Shown here piece by piece: positions 48,268-57,649 of a stretch of 64,000 bases of DNA (position 1 is its first letter; every line of letters begins with the position of its first letter). The notes below the pieces were generated by a model. That model did no database searches. It was not told the DNA's origin and saw only the letters and a list, made by a program, of their open reading frames with translations. The stretch comes from Salinisphaera orenii subsp. orenii MK-B5. GTDB lineage: Bacteria > Pseudomonadota > Gammaproteobacteria > Nevskiales > Salinisphaeraceae. Made by a program: the position numbers and the translations under genes. Where the stretch lies: assembly GCF_003788635.1 (NCBI RefSeq), contig NZ_AYKH01000012.1, positions 272,920 through 336,919 on the forward strand, given 5' to 3'.

Positions 48268-48935
48268 GTACGCGCAAACCAGAGCGCCGGATTCAGCGTG
48301 AAGTCGGGCGCCGGATCCATGCCCACCCGCGCCACCAGAGGCGCCGGCATGCGCGCTTCGAGGCAGGCCAGATTGGCCGCCAGGCGCGGCTGCTCGGGCG
48401 GCAGTGTGTTGGCGATCCAGCCAACCAGGCCCGTGCGGGCGGCGATCGCGTGCGCGGACAGCAGCGCGTGATTGACGCAGCCCAGCCGCATGCCGACGAC
48501 CAGCAGCACCGGCCAGCCGCGCGCGGCGACCCAGTCGGCGAAGTCCAGAGTATCCGACAACGGCACGTACCAGCCGCCCGCGCCTTCCACGACCACCCAG
48601 TCGCTGGCGGCGGCCAGCGCGTCGTGGCCGGCGTCGAGCACCGCCCTGTCCACGGTCGTGCCGGCGTCGGCGGCCGCGATGTGGGGCGCGATCGCGGGCC
48701 CGAAGGCATAGGGATTGATCGCATCGTAGCCCCAGCCCGGCGTCCCCGCGGCCTGCAGCGCGAGGGCGTCCTCGTTGCGCAGCCCCTCGGCGCCGGCCAC
48801 GCAGCCGCTGGCGACAGGCTTGTAGCCGACCGCACTCTGCCCGGCGCCGCGCAGTCCGCGAAGCAGCGCCGTGCTGATACGGGTCTTGCCGACCTCGGTA
48901 TCCGTACCGGTGACGAACAGCGTGCGCGCGGTCAT
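48258..48935 (-). CDS. bioD: Dethiobiotin synthase, 225 aa
   Basis: ATP-dependent ring closure of diaminopelargonate to dethiobiotin. P-loop TGTDTEVGKT at residues 8-17, YKPVASGC with the catalytic Lys, VEGAGGWYVPL near residue 115 and the C-terminal nucleotide pocket are intact. Last gene of the bioB-bioF-bioH-bioD run. The gap to bioH is 112 bp and contains no trace of bioC, which often lies between them. Confidence 0.94.
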   Translation of the reverse strand: MTARTLFVTGTDTEVGKTRISTALLRGLRGAGQSAVGYKPVASGCVAGAEGLRNEDALALQAAGTPGWGYDAINPYAFGPAIAPHIAAADAGTTVDRAVLDAGHDALAAASDWVVVEGAGGWYVPLSDTLDFADWVAARGWPVLLVVGMRLGCVNHALLSAHAIAARTGLVGWIANTLPPEQPRLAANLACLEARMPAPLVARVGMDPAPDFTLNPALWFARTYP

Positions 48936-49047
48936 GTCGCCGGCCCGGCGCGCGGGCCGCGACGCGAATGGCGCAGCCGCGCGCGATCGGCGCGGCGAAC
49001 GCCCCGCCCGGACGCGTCAATGTCTCGACCCCGAGCCATCCGCGCGC

Positions 49048-49821
49048 TCACGCCACCGGCTCGCTGGCCCGGACGAACGCCAGCAGGCGTTCGGCGAAGC
49101 GCTTCTCGTGGGAGACGAACGGTGCATGCGCGGCCCGCTCGACTCGCCAGCACTCGCCCCGGGGCATCTGCGCGGCCGCCCAGGCCACGCCGTCCGGATG
49201 CGCCAGACGGTCGCGCGCCCCGGCGATCCACAACGCCGGGCAATCGATGGCGGACAGCGTTTCGCGGAAATCCGCCTCGAAGAGAATATCGAGTCCGCGC
49301 TCCAGCGCGCTGCGCTGCGGCGGCCGATCGATGAGATCGTTGCGCAGGCTGCGCACGGCGCGGGCCGCACCGGGCTCGCCCAGCACCTGCTGCATCAGAA
49401 ACTCGCTGAGCGTTGTGGAGAAGTCCTCGCTCAGACCGCGGCGAGTGGCTTCGATCGCGCTCGTCTTCATGCCCCAGGACCAGTCCGGCTCGCGCACCAT
49501 GCGCGGCAACGACGCTACCGGCGCGAGCGCGCGCACCCGATCGGGACAACGCCGCGCCATGGCCAGCGCCACGAGGCCGCCGAGCGACCAGCCCACCACC
49601 ACCGCCGGCCGTTCGATTCCCGAGGCGACGGCATCCGCCCAGTTATTGAGCCCGGCGTAACCGCCGGGGCTGTCGCCGTGGCCGGGCAGATCGACCAGAT
49701 GGCAGCGCATCACGTCGGACAGGCGGTCGGCCAGCGGCTGCCAGATCCGCCCGGACAGACCCCAGCCGTGCAGGAAGACCACATCGGGGCCGTGCCCCTG
49801 ACTGCGGATGTTCAGCGTCAT
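49048..49821 (-). CDS. bioH: Pimeloyl-ACP methyl ester carboxylesterase BioH, 257 aa
   Basis: Alpha/beta hydrolase that ends pimelate synthesis by removing the methyl ester. Seen: VFLHGWGLSGRIWQPLA (oxyanion hole region), the nucleophile in VVGWSLGGLVAL near residue 80, the acid in ARDRLAHPDG and the His in RAAHAPFVSH. Length matches E. coli BioH (256 aa). Its ATG overlaps the bioF stop by 4 bp. Confidence 0.93.
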   Translation of the reverse strand: MTLNIRSQGHGPDVVFLHGWGLSGRIWQPLADRLSDVMRCHLVDLPGHGDSPGGYAGLNNWADAVASGIERPAVVVGWSLGGLVALAMARRCPDRVRALAPVASLPRMVREPDWSWGMKTSAIEATRRGLSEDFSTTLSEFLMQQVLGEPGAARAVRSLRNDLIDRPPQRSALERGLDILFEADFRETLSAIDCPALWIAGARDRLAHPDGVAWAAAQMPRGECWRVERAAHAPFVSHEKRFAERLLAFVRASEPVA

Positions 49822-51020
49822 GCACTCTCTCGTGCGGGACAGCGGCGGCGGGCCGCCCCGTCGTGAATCGCATCGGACAGCGCCGCCAGCAGCCCGTCCA
49901 CCTGGGCCGCACTGTGGCCGGCCGTGAGCGTGACGCGCAAGCGCGACGTGCCCGGCGCGACCGTCGGCGGACGAATCGCCCCGACCAGATAACCGCGGGC
50001 GAGCAGCGCATCGCTGAGCGTCAGCGCTCGCGCCTCGGCGCCCAGCACCAGCGGCTGAATGGGGCTGTCCGACGTCTCAAGCGGCAGGTCGAGCTCGGCC
50101 GCGCCGCGGCGAAAACGCGCGATCAGCCCGTGCAGATGCCGACGGCGATCGTCGCCGGCGCGCGCGCTCGCCACACCGGCGCGCGCCGCCGCGGCCAGGG
50201 CCGGCGGCGGCGCGGTGGAGAATATCAGCGAACGCGCGCTCTGCAGGATCGCCTCAATCACGTCGTCGTCGCCGGCCACGAAGGCCCCGGCCGCGCCGAC
50301 CGACTTGCCGAGCGTGGCCAGCAGCAGCGGCACGCGGTCGCTGCCCAGTCCCGCCTCGGCGACGCGCCCGGCGCCGCCCGGGCCGAAGACACCGAGGCCG
50401 TGCGCATCGTCGACCGCAAGCCAGGCGTCGCGCGCCTGCGCGCTGTCGGCGAGCGCGGCAAGGGGCGCGGTATCGCCGTCCATGGAGAACACGCTGTCGG
50501 TCACCAGCAGCCTATGGCCGCCCTCGCAGGCCTGCAGGGCCGTGTCCGCCGCGCCGGCGTTGGCATGGGTGTAAACCTGCTTGGCCGCGCCCGACAGCCG
50601 CGCGCCGTCGATCAGCGACGCGTGATTGAGCGCATCGGCCACGATGTGATCGCGCTTGCCCATCAGCGCGCTGATCACGCCGACATTGGCGGCATAGCCC
50701 GTGGCGAATACGAGCGCGCGCTCGCGCCCGACCCAGTCGGCCAGCTCGGCTTCGAGCGCGGCGTGCTCGGCGTTGTGGCCGGTGACCAGCTGCGAGGCCG
50801 CGCTGCCGGTACCGAGTTCGTCCGCGGCCGCGGCCAGCCGACGCGACAGCGTCGGATCGGCGGCCAGGCCGAGATAGTCGTTGCTGCAGAAATTGATACA
50901 GCGGCGCCCGTCGGCCACGACCTCGGGGCCGTGGGCACCCTCGATCACGCGTCGCCGGCGAAAACGGTCGGCGGCGCGGATCTCGGCCAGGCGCTCGCGG
51001 CAATGCTCGGCCAGCCTCAC
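49818..51020 (-). CDS. bioF: 8-amino-7-oxononanoate synthase, 400 aa
   Basis: PLP enzyme condensing pimeloyl-ACP/CoA with alanine. Signatures: NFCSNDYLGLAADP near the N-terminus, GTGSAASQLVTGHN, DDAHGLGVFGPGG (Asp to the pyridine nitrogen) and LATLGKSVGAAGAF with the PLP Lys near residue 240. It starts 8 bp after bioB and overlaps bioH by 4 bp. Confidence 0.95.
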   Translation of the reverse strand: MRLAEHCRERLAEIRAADRFRRRRVIEGAHGPEVVADGRRCINFCSNDYLGLAADPTLSRRLAAAADELGTGSAASQLVTGHNAEHAALEAELADWVGRERALVFATGYAANVGVISALMGKRDHIVADALNHASLIDGARLSGAAKQVYTHANAGAADTALQACEGGHRLLVTDSVFSMDGDTAPLAALADSAQARDAWLAVDDAHGLGVFGPGGAGRVAEAGLGSDRVPLLLATLGKSVGAAGAFVAGDDDVIEAILQSARSLIFSTAPPPALAAAARAGVASARAGDDRRRHLHGLIARFRRGAAELDLPLETSDSPIQPLVLGAEARALTLSDALLARGYLVGAIRPPTVAPGTSRLRVTLTAGHSAAQVDGLLAALSDAIHDGAARRRCPARESA

Positions 51021-51027
51021 GTCGTGT

Positions 51028-52089
51028 TCAGCCGGCTTCGGCCGCCCGCGCCGCGGCCCGCTCGGCCTGTGGCGCGTGGTCGGCGCTCGGCGCCTCGGTG
51101 GGGCCGATATCGCTGTACTTGGGCGAGGCTTCGGGCGCCATGCCGAGCTTGTCGAGCAGCGCCAGATCCTTGAGATGCTCGGGGTTGCTCGTGGTCAGCA
51201 GCTGATCGCCGTAGAAGATCGAGTTCGCGCCGGCCAGAAAGCATAGCGTCTGGGTCGCCTCCGACATTTCCTCGCGGCCGGCAGACAGGCGTACATAGGA
51301 CGCCGGCATCATGATCTTGGCGACCGCGATCGTGCGCACGAAATCCAGTTCGTCGATCGGATCGACGCCGTGCAGCGGCGTGCCCTCGACCTGCACCAGA
51401 TTGTTGATCGGCACGCTCTGCGGATGCTCGGGCAGATTGGCCAGCTGGCGCAGCAGTTCGGCGCGGTCGGCCGGCGCCTCACCCATGCCGACGATGCCGC
51501 CGCAGCAGACCTTCAGGCCGGCCTCGCGCACGTGTTCGAGCGTGTCCAGACGATCGGCGTAGGTGCGCGTGCTGATGATGTCCTCGTAATATTCCGGCGA
51601 GGTGTCGAGGTTGTGGTTGTAGTAGTCCAGCCCGGCCTCCTTGAGCTGCTCGGCCTGGCGGGCCTTGAGCATGCCCAGGGTCACGCAGGTCTCCAGACCC
51701 TCGTCCTTGACCGCCTGCACCATGTCGATGACCTTCGCCAGATCGCGATCCTTCGGGCTGCGCCAGGCCGCGCCCATGCAGAAACGGGTCGCGCCCGCGC
51801 CCTTCGCGCGCCGGGCCGCATCGCGCACCTGTTCCAGCGGCAGCAGCGCTTCGCGCTCCAGGCCGGTATCGAAGCGCACGCTCTGCGGGCAGTAGGCGCA
51901 GTCCTCGGGGCAGGCGCCGGTCTTGATCGACATCAGCGTCGACAGCTGCACGGCGTTGGCATCGAAATGCGCGCGGTGCGCCTGCTGGGCGCGGAAGATG
52001 AGATCGGTGAAGGGCAGCGCGAACAGGGCGACGACTTCCTCGTGGCTCCAGTCGTGGCGCGGCGCGTGCGCGGCGGCGGTCTCGGACAT
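51028..52089 (-). CDS. bioB: Biotin synthase, 353 aa
   Basis: Radical-SAM enzyme inserting sulfur into dethiobiotin. The [4Fe-4S] Cys are C60, C64 and C67 in [37 protein letters not shown] and the C-terminal [20 protein letters not shown] complete the family pattern. I chose ATG 52089, just before SETAAAH; the frame is open further upstream into comF antisense. It is divergent from comF over 69 bp, in which I see no clear BirA-type operator. Confidence 0.96.
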   Translation of the reverse strand: MSETAAAHAPRHDWSHEEVVALFALPFTDLIFRAQQAHRAHFDANAVQLSTLMSIKTGACPEDCAYCPQSVRFDTGLEREALLPLEQVRDAARRAKGAGATRFCMGAAWRSPKDRDLAKVIDMVQAVKDEGLETCVTLGMLKARQAEQLKEAGLDYYNHNLDTSPEYYEDIISTRTYADRLDTLEHVREAGLKVCCGGIVGMGEAPADRAELLRQLANLPEHPQSVPINNLVQVEGTPLHGVDPIDELDFVRTIAVAKIMMPASYVRLSAGREEMSEATQTLCFLAGANSIFYGDQLLTTSNPEHLKDLALLDKLGMAPEASPKYSDIGPTEAPSADHAPQAERAAARAAEAG

Positions 52090-52158
52090 GGCAGGATCGG
52101 CAGTGAAATGTCCGTACAGCTTTGGCGAGCGCCGAGCGGCTGTCAAATCAGAACAGAA

Positions 52159-52866
52159 ATGAAAATTGACCGCTGGTGCAAAATCGTCCAGTCGGCGATC
52201 GTCGGCCCGCGCTGCGTACTCTGTCGCGCCCCGGCACCGCTGGATCCCGCGATCTGCAGCGGCTGTCGGGCCGAGCTGCCCTGGCTGGATCGCGCCTGTG
52301 CCGGCTGCGCCCTGCCGCTGCCCGGCGATGCGCAGACCACGCACTGTCGTCACTGTCGGCCGACGCCCCGCTTCGAGCACGCCGTGGCCGCATTCCACTA
52401 CGACGAGCCGGCGCGCTGGCTGATCGCCCGGCTCAAATTCAACGGCGCGCTCGCCCATGCGCGCGTGCTCGGCGATCTGCTGGGCACACGGATTGCGGGG
52501 GCCACGCCGGAATCCGAACGGCCCGACGCGCTCGTGCCGGTGCCACTGCACCCGGCCGGTCTGCGCCGTCGGGGCTTCAACCAGGCCACGCTGATCGCGG
52601 AACGGCTGGCGCAGGCGCTCGACCGACCGGTGACCCCGCGCGCCGCGGCACGCGTTCGCGACACACCGCCCCAGCGTGAACTGCCGGCCGGCAGCCGCGC
52701 CGCCAACGTGCGCGGCGCCTTCGCCTGTCGCGGGCCGTCGCCGGCCGCGCACGTGGCCATCGTCGACGATGTGGTCACCACCACGCGGACCGCCGCGGCG
52801 CTCGCCGACGCGCTGCGGCGGGCGGGCGCGCAGCGGATCACGCTCTACTGCGTGGCGCGCGCCTGA
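52159..52866 (+). CDS. comF: ComF/GntX family phosphoribosyltransferase-like protein, 235 aa
   Basis: An N-terminal zinc-ribbon with Cys pairs CVLC, CSGC, CAGC and CRHC is followed by a type I PRTase domain, with [18 protein letters not shown] and the PRPP loop [13 protein letters not shown] near the C-terminus. ComF proteins help single-stranded DNA enter the cytoplasm during natural transformation; GntX homologs aid gluconate or pyrimidine-related use. Divergence from bioB is the common gammaproteobacterial order. The ATG is preceded by only a weak ribosome site. Confidence 0.88.
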   Translation: MKIDRWCKIVQSAIVGPRCVLCRAPAPLDPAICSGCRAELPWLDRACAGCALPLPGDAQTTHCRHCRPTPRFEHAVAAFHYDEPARWLIARLKFNGALAHARVLGDLLGTRIAGATPESERPDALVPVPLHPAGLRRRGFNQATLIAERLAQALDRPVTPRAAARVRDTPPQRELPAGSRAANVRGAFACRGPSPAAHVAIVDDVVTTTRTAAALADALRRAGAQRITLYCVARA

Positions 52867-52944
52867 GCGGAGCCGCTGCGGCGGCCCGGGTGCCACCGGC
52901 GTGCGAGGCGAGACGCATTGCCGGCGCAACCGATTGCCCGGCCT

Positions 52945-54888
52945 TCAGGCGGCGGGCGCGGACGGCACCGCCAGCACGACGAGTTCGTCGCCGGCCGCCA
53001 GTTCGAGATCCGCCTGCTTGTCGGCGGGGTTGAGCTCCAGCCGCGGCGCGCCGCCCGCCCGGCGCATCACCCCGAGCAGGATCTCGTCCTCGGCCGCGCG
53101 CTGGGCCTGCAGCGCGGCGAAGCCGACGCCGCGTTCGGCCACGCCCAGCGCCTGCGCGTCGCGAAAGGCGATCTCCGCACCGCCGGCGCCGAACACCTCC
53201 TCCATCACCCAGTGCAGCTCGCGACGCAGCGCGATCTGGGTGAGCATGCTCGACTGCAGATCCGGCGAGATCAGGCATTCGACGTGGGGCGCGTCGAACA
53301 GACCGGCATTGTCGGCGGACAGCGTCTCGACCAGGATCCGCGGCGGCCGGTCGGCGCTTTCGAGCAGCCGCGAGAGCACGAGATACGCCATGAGCACGCG
53401 CGCATCGGCGGCCTCGGCCGAGCCGAGCCAATCGCTGGCCACGAGGATGATGGTGTCGTAGTCGGCCGGCGCCAGGCGGCCCATGTCGTGATAGGCCGTC
53501 AGGTCACCCTCGAGCTGGCGCACCGCCGCATGCGCGAACACCGCGCCCGCGCGTTCGAGCTCGCGGTTGCGGACATCGATCGCCAGCTGCGAGAAGACAT
53601 CGAGGGCCACCGTCTCCCGCCGGTAGGCGTCGAACTCGGCCAGCAGCGCCGGCACCTTGCGGTTCCAGCCCAGCACCAGCACCCGCCGGTGGCCCGCGCG
53701 CCGCGCCGCGCGCGCCGAACGCGCCACCGGATCCGGCGTCGCCAGCGCCTGCACCGCCGCGGTGGGCCGACAGTCCTCGAAACTCGCGGCAATGAATGCC
53801 AGCCGGTCGTCGGCCTCCACGCGATCGTCGTCACGCGCGTGCAGCGGTACCAGATGCCCGTCGCGCGCCGCGCCCAGCAGCACCGCCCGCTCGAAGCAGG
53901 CCGCGACGTCCACCAGCCGCTCGCCGGCCAGGCTCGGACACTCGCGCACGAAAATCTGGCTGCCGACGCCGTCGAGAAACTCGTTATAGACCCAGGACAG
54001 GCCGGGGTGGCGGGCGTTCTGCGCCAGCAGGCGGCTGACGATCAGGGCGGTACCGATGAACTCGGCGGGCCCCGGATAGGCTCGTCCCGCCGTCTCGAGA
54101 TGGCTGGCGTCCAGGATCTCCGTGACCATGAGCGGCAGCGTCTCGGCATCGGCGGTCGCCGCGCTCATCAGCGTCTTGATGGTGGCTTCGTCGGGCGCCG
54201 CACCCTCGCGCTCGAACTCCCGTCCCGGGAGCAGCACGGCCGCCGCGTGGCCGAAATCGACCCGCTTGAGGTGGTCCGCGCGCAGGGGCGTACCCGAGCG
54301 CAGCGTGATGCGACGCGGATCGTAGCGGGCGCCGAGCCGGTCCTTGAGCTCCTGCACCATGGCCTGGGAGACGCGCTCGGCCAGAATCACGATATGCAGG
54401 CGCCGGCCGCCGTGCCGACTGAGAAAGCGCGCCACCCGACCCTCCGAGGCGAGCACCTGCTCGACCATCCGCGCGGTGCGGTTGTTCCAGCCGAGGATGA
54501 GCAGGTGATTGTTCTGGGCGATCGGCGTGTAACCGGCCTCCAGCGTCTCGATGGTGTCGTTGAGCCACTGGGTCATGGTCGCGATGAGCGCGCCCACGAA
54601 CAGCACCACGCCCAGCACCGTCAGCACCGTGGACACGCTGCGCAGCAGCGTGCTCTGGTCGTCGCCGAGATAGCCGGAATCGGTCAGCCGCAGGAAGGCC
54701 CACCACACCGCCGCCCCCGGATCGTCGTAGGCGGCATCCGGACCGGCGCCGTAGACGAGCAGACCGGCGCCGAGGGCGATCAGGGCCATGGCCAGCGCGA
54801 TCACCATGAGCCGGGAGACCACGCCGCGCAGGATGAACTGCTCGATTTTGAACTGGATCAGATGGCGCAGACGCGTGATCAGGCGCAT
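52945..54888 (-). CDS. CASTOR/POLLUX-related ion channel with RCK-like domains, 647 aa
   Basis: The N-terminus has two membrane helices (about residues 25-50 and 85-108) with a pore loop WWAFLRLTDSGYLGDD between them. A cytoplasmic part follows with two Rossmann-type domains, beginning NHLLILGWNNRTARMV and RVLVLGWNRKVPALL, which match the RCK gating modules of CASTOR/POLLUX channels. The likely role is cation (K+ or Ca2+) flux; selectivity cannot be inferred from the atypical filter. GGGAG precedes ATG 54888, 22 bp after recG on the same strand. Confidence 0.83.
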   Translation of the reverse strand: MRLITRLRHLIQFKIEQFILRGVVSRLMVIALAMALIALGAGLLVYGAGPDAAYDDPGAAVWWAFLRLTDSGYLGDDQSTLLRSVSTVLTVLGVVLFVGALIATMTQWLNDTIETLEAGYTPIAQNNHLLILGWNNRTARMVEQVLASEGRVARFLSRHGGRRLHIVILAERVSQAMVQELKDRLGARYDPRRITLRSGTPLRADHLKRVDFGHAAAVLLPGREFEREGAAPDEATIKTLMSAATADAETLPLMVTEILDASHLETAGRAYPGPAEFIGTALIVSRLLAQNARHPGLSWVYNEFLDGVGSQIFVRECPSLAGERLVDVAACFERAVLLGAARDGHLVPLHARDDDRVEADDRLAFIAASFEDCRPTAAVQALATPDPVARSARAARRAGHRRVLVLGWNRKVPALLAEFDAYRRETVALDVFSQLAIDVRNRELERAGAVFAHAAVRQLEGDLTAYHDMGRLAPADYDTIILVASDWLGSAEAADARVLMAYLVLSRLLESADRPPRILVETLSADNAGLFDAPHVECLISPDLQSSMLTQIALRRELHWVMEEVFGAGGAEIAFRDAQALGVAERGVGFAALQAQRAAEDEILLGVMRRAGGAPRLELNPADKQADLELAAGDELVVLAVPSAPAA

Positions 54889-54910
54889 GCGGCGGCTCCC
54901 GTGACGGTGT

Positions 54911-57034
54911 TCAGACGCGCGCGTAGCCGTCGCGCGCACCGGCCCAGCGTTCGATCAGCCGCTCGGCCTCGCGCGGATGATAGACGAGCACGTCGTCGGC
55001 GACCGCGAGCGCCCGCTCGGCCAGTGCGGCATCGCGCAAGAGGTCGGCCACCCGGAATGCGGCGGCGCCGGTCTGACGCGTGCCCAGCACCTCGCCCGGG
55101 CCGCGCAGTTCCAGGTCGGCGCGCGCGATTGCGAAGCCGTCGGTGGTCTCGCGCAGGGCCGACAGCCGGCGGCGGGCGGTTTCCGACAGCGGCGGCTGGT
55201 AGAGCAGCACGCAGTGGCTGTCGACCGAGCCGCGCCCCACCCGGCCGCGCAGCTGGTGCAGCTGTGCCAGGCCCAGGCGCTCGGCGTTCTCGATGATCAT
55301 CAGCGAGGCGTTGGGCACGTCCACGCCGACCTCGATCACCGTGGTCGCGACCAGCACATCGATGCGGCCCTCCTTGAAGGCGCTCATCGCGCGGGCCTTG
55401 GCCTCGGCCTTCATGCGGCCGTGGGCGAGCGTGACCCGGACGCCGTCGAGCGACGTCGACAGCGCCTCCGCCGCGGCCTCGGCGGCCTGGGCCTCGAGCT
55501 TCTCGCTGGTCTCGATGAGCGTGCACACCCAGTAGACCTGTCGCCCCGCCGCCACGGCCCGGCCGATGCGCTCAATCACTTCGTCGCGGCGGGTGTTGGG
55601 CACGGCGACCGTCACCACGGGCGTGCGCCCGGGCGGCAGCTCGTCGATCACCGAGGTGTCCAGATCGGCATAGGCGCTCATGGCGAGCGTGCGCGGAATG
55701 GGGGTCGCGGTCATGATCAGCTGATGCGCGGTCAGCCCGCCGCGATCGGCCTTGTTGCGCAGGGCCAGGCGCTGATTCACCCCGAAGCGGTGCTGTTCGT
55801 CGACCACGCACAGTCCCAGCCGGCCGAAGGTCAGCGCCTCCTGAAACAGCGCGTGGGTGCCGACCGCCACCCCGGGCGTGCCGGCGTCGATGGTCGCCAC
55901 CAGAGCATCGTCGCGCCGTCGCTTGCCGGTGACCAGCCAGACCGGGACGCCGAGCGGCTCCAGCCAGCGCGCCAGACTCGCCGCGTGCTGCTCGGCCAGC
56001 AGCTCGGTCGGCGCCATGAACGCCGCCTGCCAGCCGTTCTCCACCGCGGTCAGCACCGCCGCCGCCGCGACCACGGTCTTGCCCGAGCCGACATCGCCCT
56101 GGATCAGCCGCAGCATCGGATGCCGCAGCGCCATGTCGGCGAGCATCTCGCCGATCACCCGGCGCTGGGCGGCGGTGGGCTCGAAGCCGAGCTGGGCGAA
56201 CAACGGCGCGAGCCCGCGGCCGGCGTCACCGAGTGGCGGCGCGTTCTCGGCCTTGACCCGGCGCCGACGCGAGCGCAGGCCCAGCTGATGGCCCAGCAGC
56301 TCCTCGAAGGCCAGGCGCGCTACCGCCGGATGACTGCCCGCGACCAGCGCCGCGGTATCATCCGCCGGCCCCGGACGATGGATGCGACGCAGCGCAGCGG
56401 CGGATTCGCGGACATCGAACCCCGTGACCAGATCCGCGGGCAGCGCCTCGGGCCAGAAACCCGGCGTATCCAGCAGCGCCAGCGCCTGCCCGGTCATGTC
56501 GAACAGACGCTTCTGGGACACGCCCGAGGCCGTGGGGTAGATGGGCCGCAGCTCGGGCTCGATGGCATGGCCCGCGGCCGCATCGGCCACGATCTGATAT
56601 TCGGGATGCACCATCTCCACGCCGTAGACCCCGGCGCGCGGCTCGCCGAACACCCGGACCCAGACGCCCGGCGCGAAGCGGGCCTGCTGGGCGGGCGCGA
56701 AATGGAAGAATCGCAGCCACAGGCGCGCGTCGCCGTCGCTGCAGCTGACCAGCAGGCTGCGCCGACGCCCGTGCCGGATCTCGGCGGCGTCCACGCGCAC
56801 GACCGCCAGCGCGGCACGATTCATGACCAGCGCCGCGACCGGCGTGACGACGCTACGGTCCTCGTAGCGCAGCGGTCGATGCAGCAGCACGTCGCCGACG
56901 CACTCGATGCCGAGCGCCGCGAGCCGCTCGGCGAGCTTGGGGCCGACGCCGTCCAGGCGCCGGCAGGGGTCGTCGGCGCGCGTTACCCGACGGCGGGTCG
57001 AGGCCGGCGCCTCAGCCGAGCGCGAGGATGGCAT
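54911..57034 (-). CDS. recG: ATP-dependent DNA helicase RecG, 707 aa
   Basis: Branch-migration helicase for stalled forks and recombination. N-terminal wedge/OB region (LDGVGPKLAERLAALG, then LLHRPLRYEDRS), Walker A GDVGSGKTVVAAAA near residue 315, DEQHRFGV (DEQH box), TATPIPRTLAM, VIEVGVDVPNA and HQLRGRVGRG are all in place. Length fits E. coli RecG (693 aa). It overlaps the 3' end of ridA by 23 bp, so the two are coupled. Confidence 0.95.
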   Translation of the reverse strand: MPSSRSAEAPASTRRRVTRADDPCRRLDGVGPKLAERLAALGIECVGDVLLHRPLRYEDRSVVTPVAALVMNRAALAVVRVDAAEIRHGRRRSLLVSCSDGDARLWLRFFHFAPAQQARFAPGVWVRVFGEPRAGVYGVEMVHPEYQIVADAAAGHAIEPELRPIYPTASGVSQKRLFDMTGQALALLDTPGFWPEALPADLVTGFDVRESAAALRRIHRPGPADDTAALVAGSHPAVARLAFEELLGHQLGLRSRRRRVKAENAPPLGDAGRGLAPLFAQLGFEPTAAQRRVIGEMLADMALRHPMLRLIQGDVGSGKTVVAAAAVLTAVENGWQAAFMAPTELLAEQHAASLARWLEPLGVPVWLVTGKRRRDDALVATIDAGTPGVAVGTHALFQEALTFGRLGLCVVDEQHRFGVNQRLALRNKADRGGLTAHQLIMTATPIPRTLAMSAYADLDTSVIDELPPGRTPVVTVAVPNTRRDEVIERIGRAVAAGRQVYWVCTLIETSEKLEAQAAEAAAEALSTSLDGVRVTLAHGRMKAEAKARAMSAFKEGRIDVLVATTVIEVGVDVPNASLMIIENAERLGLAQLHQLRGRVGRGSVDSHCVLLYQPPLSETARRRLSALRETTDGFAIARADLELRGPGEVLGTRQTGAAAFRVADLLRDAALAERALAVADDVLVYHPREAERLIERWAGARDGYARV

Positions 57035-57407
57035 CGGCCTCCACGCGCGCCCCCTTGGGCAGGGCCGCCACCCCGACCGCGGCCCGCGCCGGATAGGGCT
57101 TTTGCAGCTTGCGCTCCATCAGCGCATTGACCCGGGGGAAATCGTCGATGTCGGTGAGATAGATCGTGAACTTGACCACGTGGGCAAGCGATCCGCCCGC
57201 GGCCTCGGCCACCGCCTCCAGATTGTCGAACACACGCTCGATCTGGGCGTCGATGTCGCCGTCGACCAGATCGCCGCTGGCCGGGTCGAGCGGGATCTGG
57301 CCCGAAATATAGACCGCATCGCCGGCCTTGACGGCCTGTGAATACGGCCCGATCGCGCTCGGGGCGCTCTTGGTGTCGATGATCTGATGGGTGATCGGCT
57401 GAATCAT
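57012..57407 (-). CDS. ridA: Enamine/imine deaminase RidA, 131 aa
   Basis: Removes reactive enamine intermediates made by PLP enzymes. The trimeric family is recognised by SAPSAIGPYSQAVKAGD at the N-terminus, VYISGQIPLDP, the Asn in QIERVFDNLEAV, and the catalytic Arg region PYPARAAVGVAALP. ATG 57407 gives the normal length (about 128 aa). It is upstream of recG and overlaps it, and is 242 bp downstream of spoT. Confidence 0.94.
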   Translation of the reverse strand: MIQPITHQIIDTKSAPSAIGPYSQAVKAGDAVYISGQIPLDPASGDLVDGDIDAQIERVFDNLEAVAEAAGGSLAHVVKFTIYLTDIDDFPRVNALMERKLQKPYPARAAVGVAALPKGARVEADAILALG

Positions 57408-57649
57408 GATCGCGTCGGCGTCGAAAAAAGCGGTACTCGATTGTCCCACAGCCGGCCGCCGGCCGGCACCCTGCAGCCGGCACGGCGGGCGGGCAACGTG
57501 CCCAGGGCCTGTTAACGCTTCATGCGAGCGCCGCATTGGAGATCAGACATCGTGGGCGGCGGGACGGGCAACGCCGCCGGACCCATGGTCGATCGTTCAT
57601 GTGCGACCAGAAGGGACAAGCACGAGCTCGCATCGGGTGTTCACAGGCC

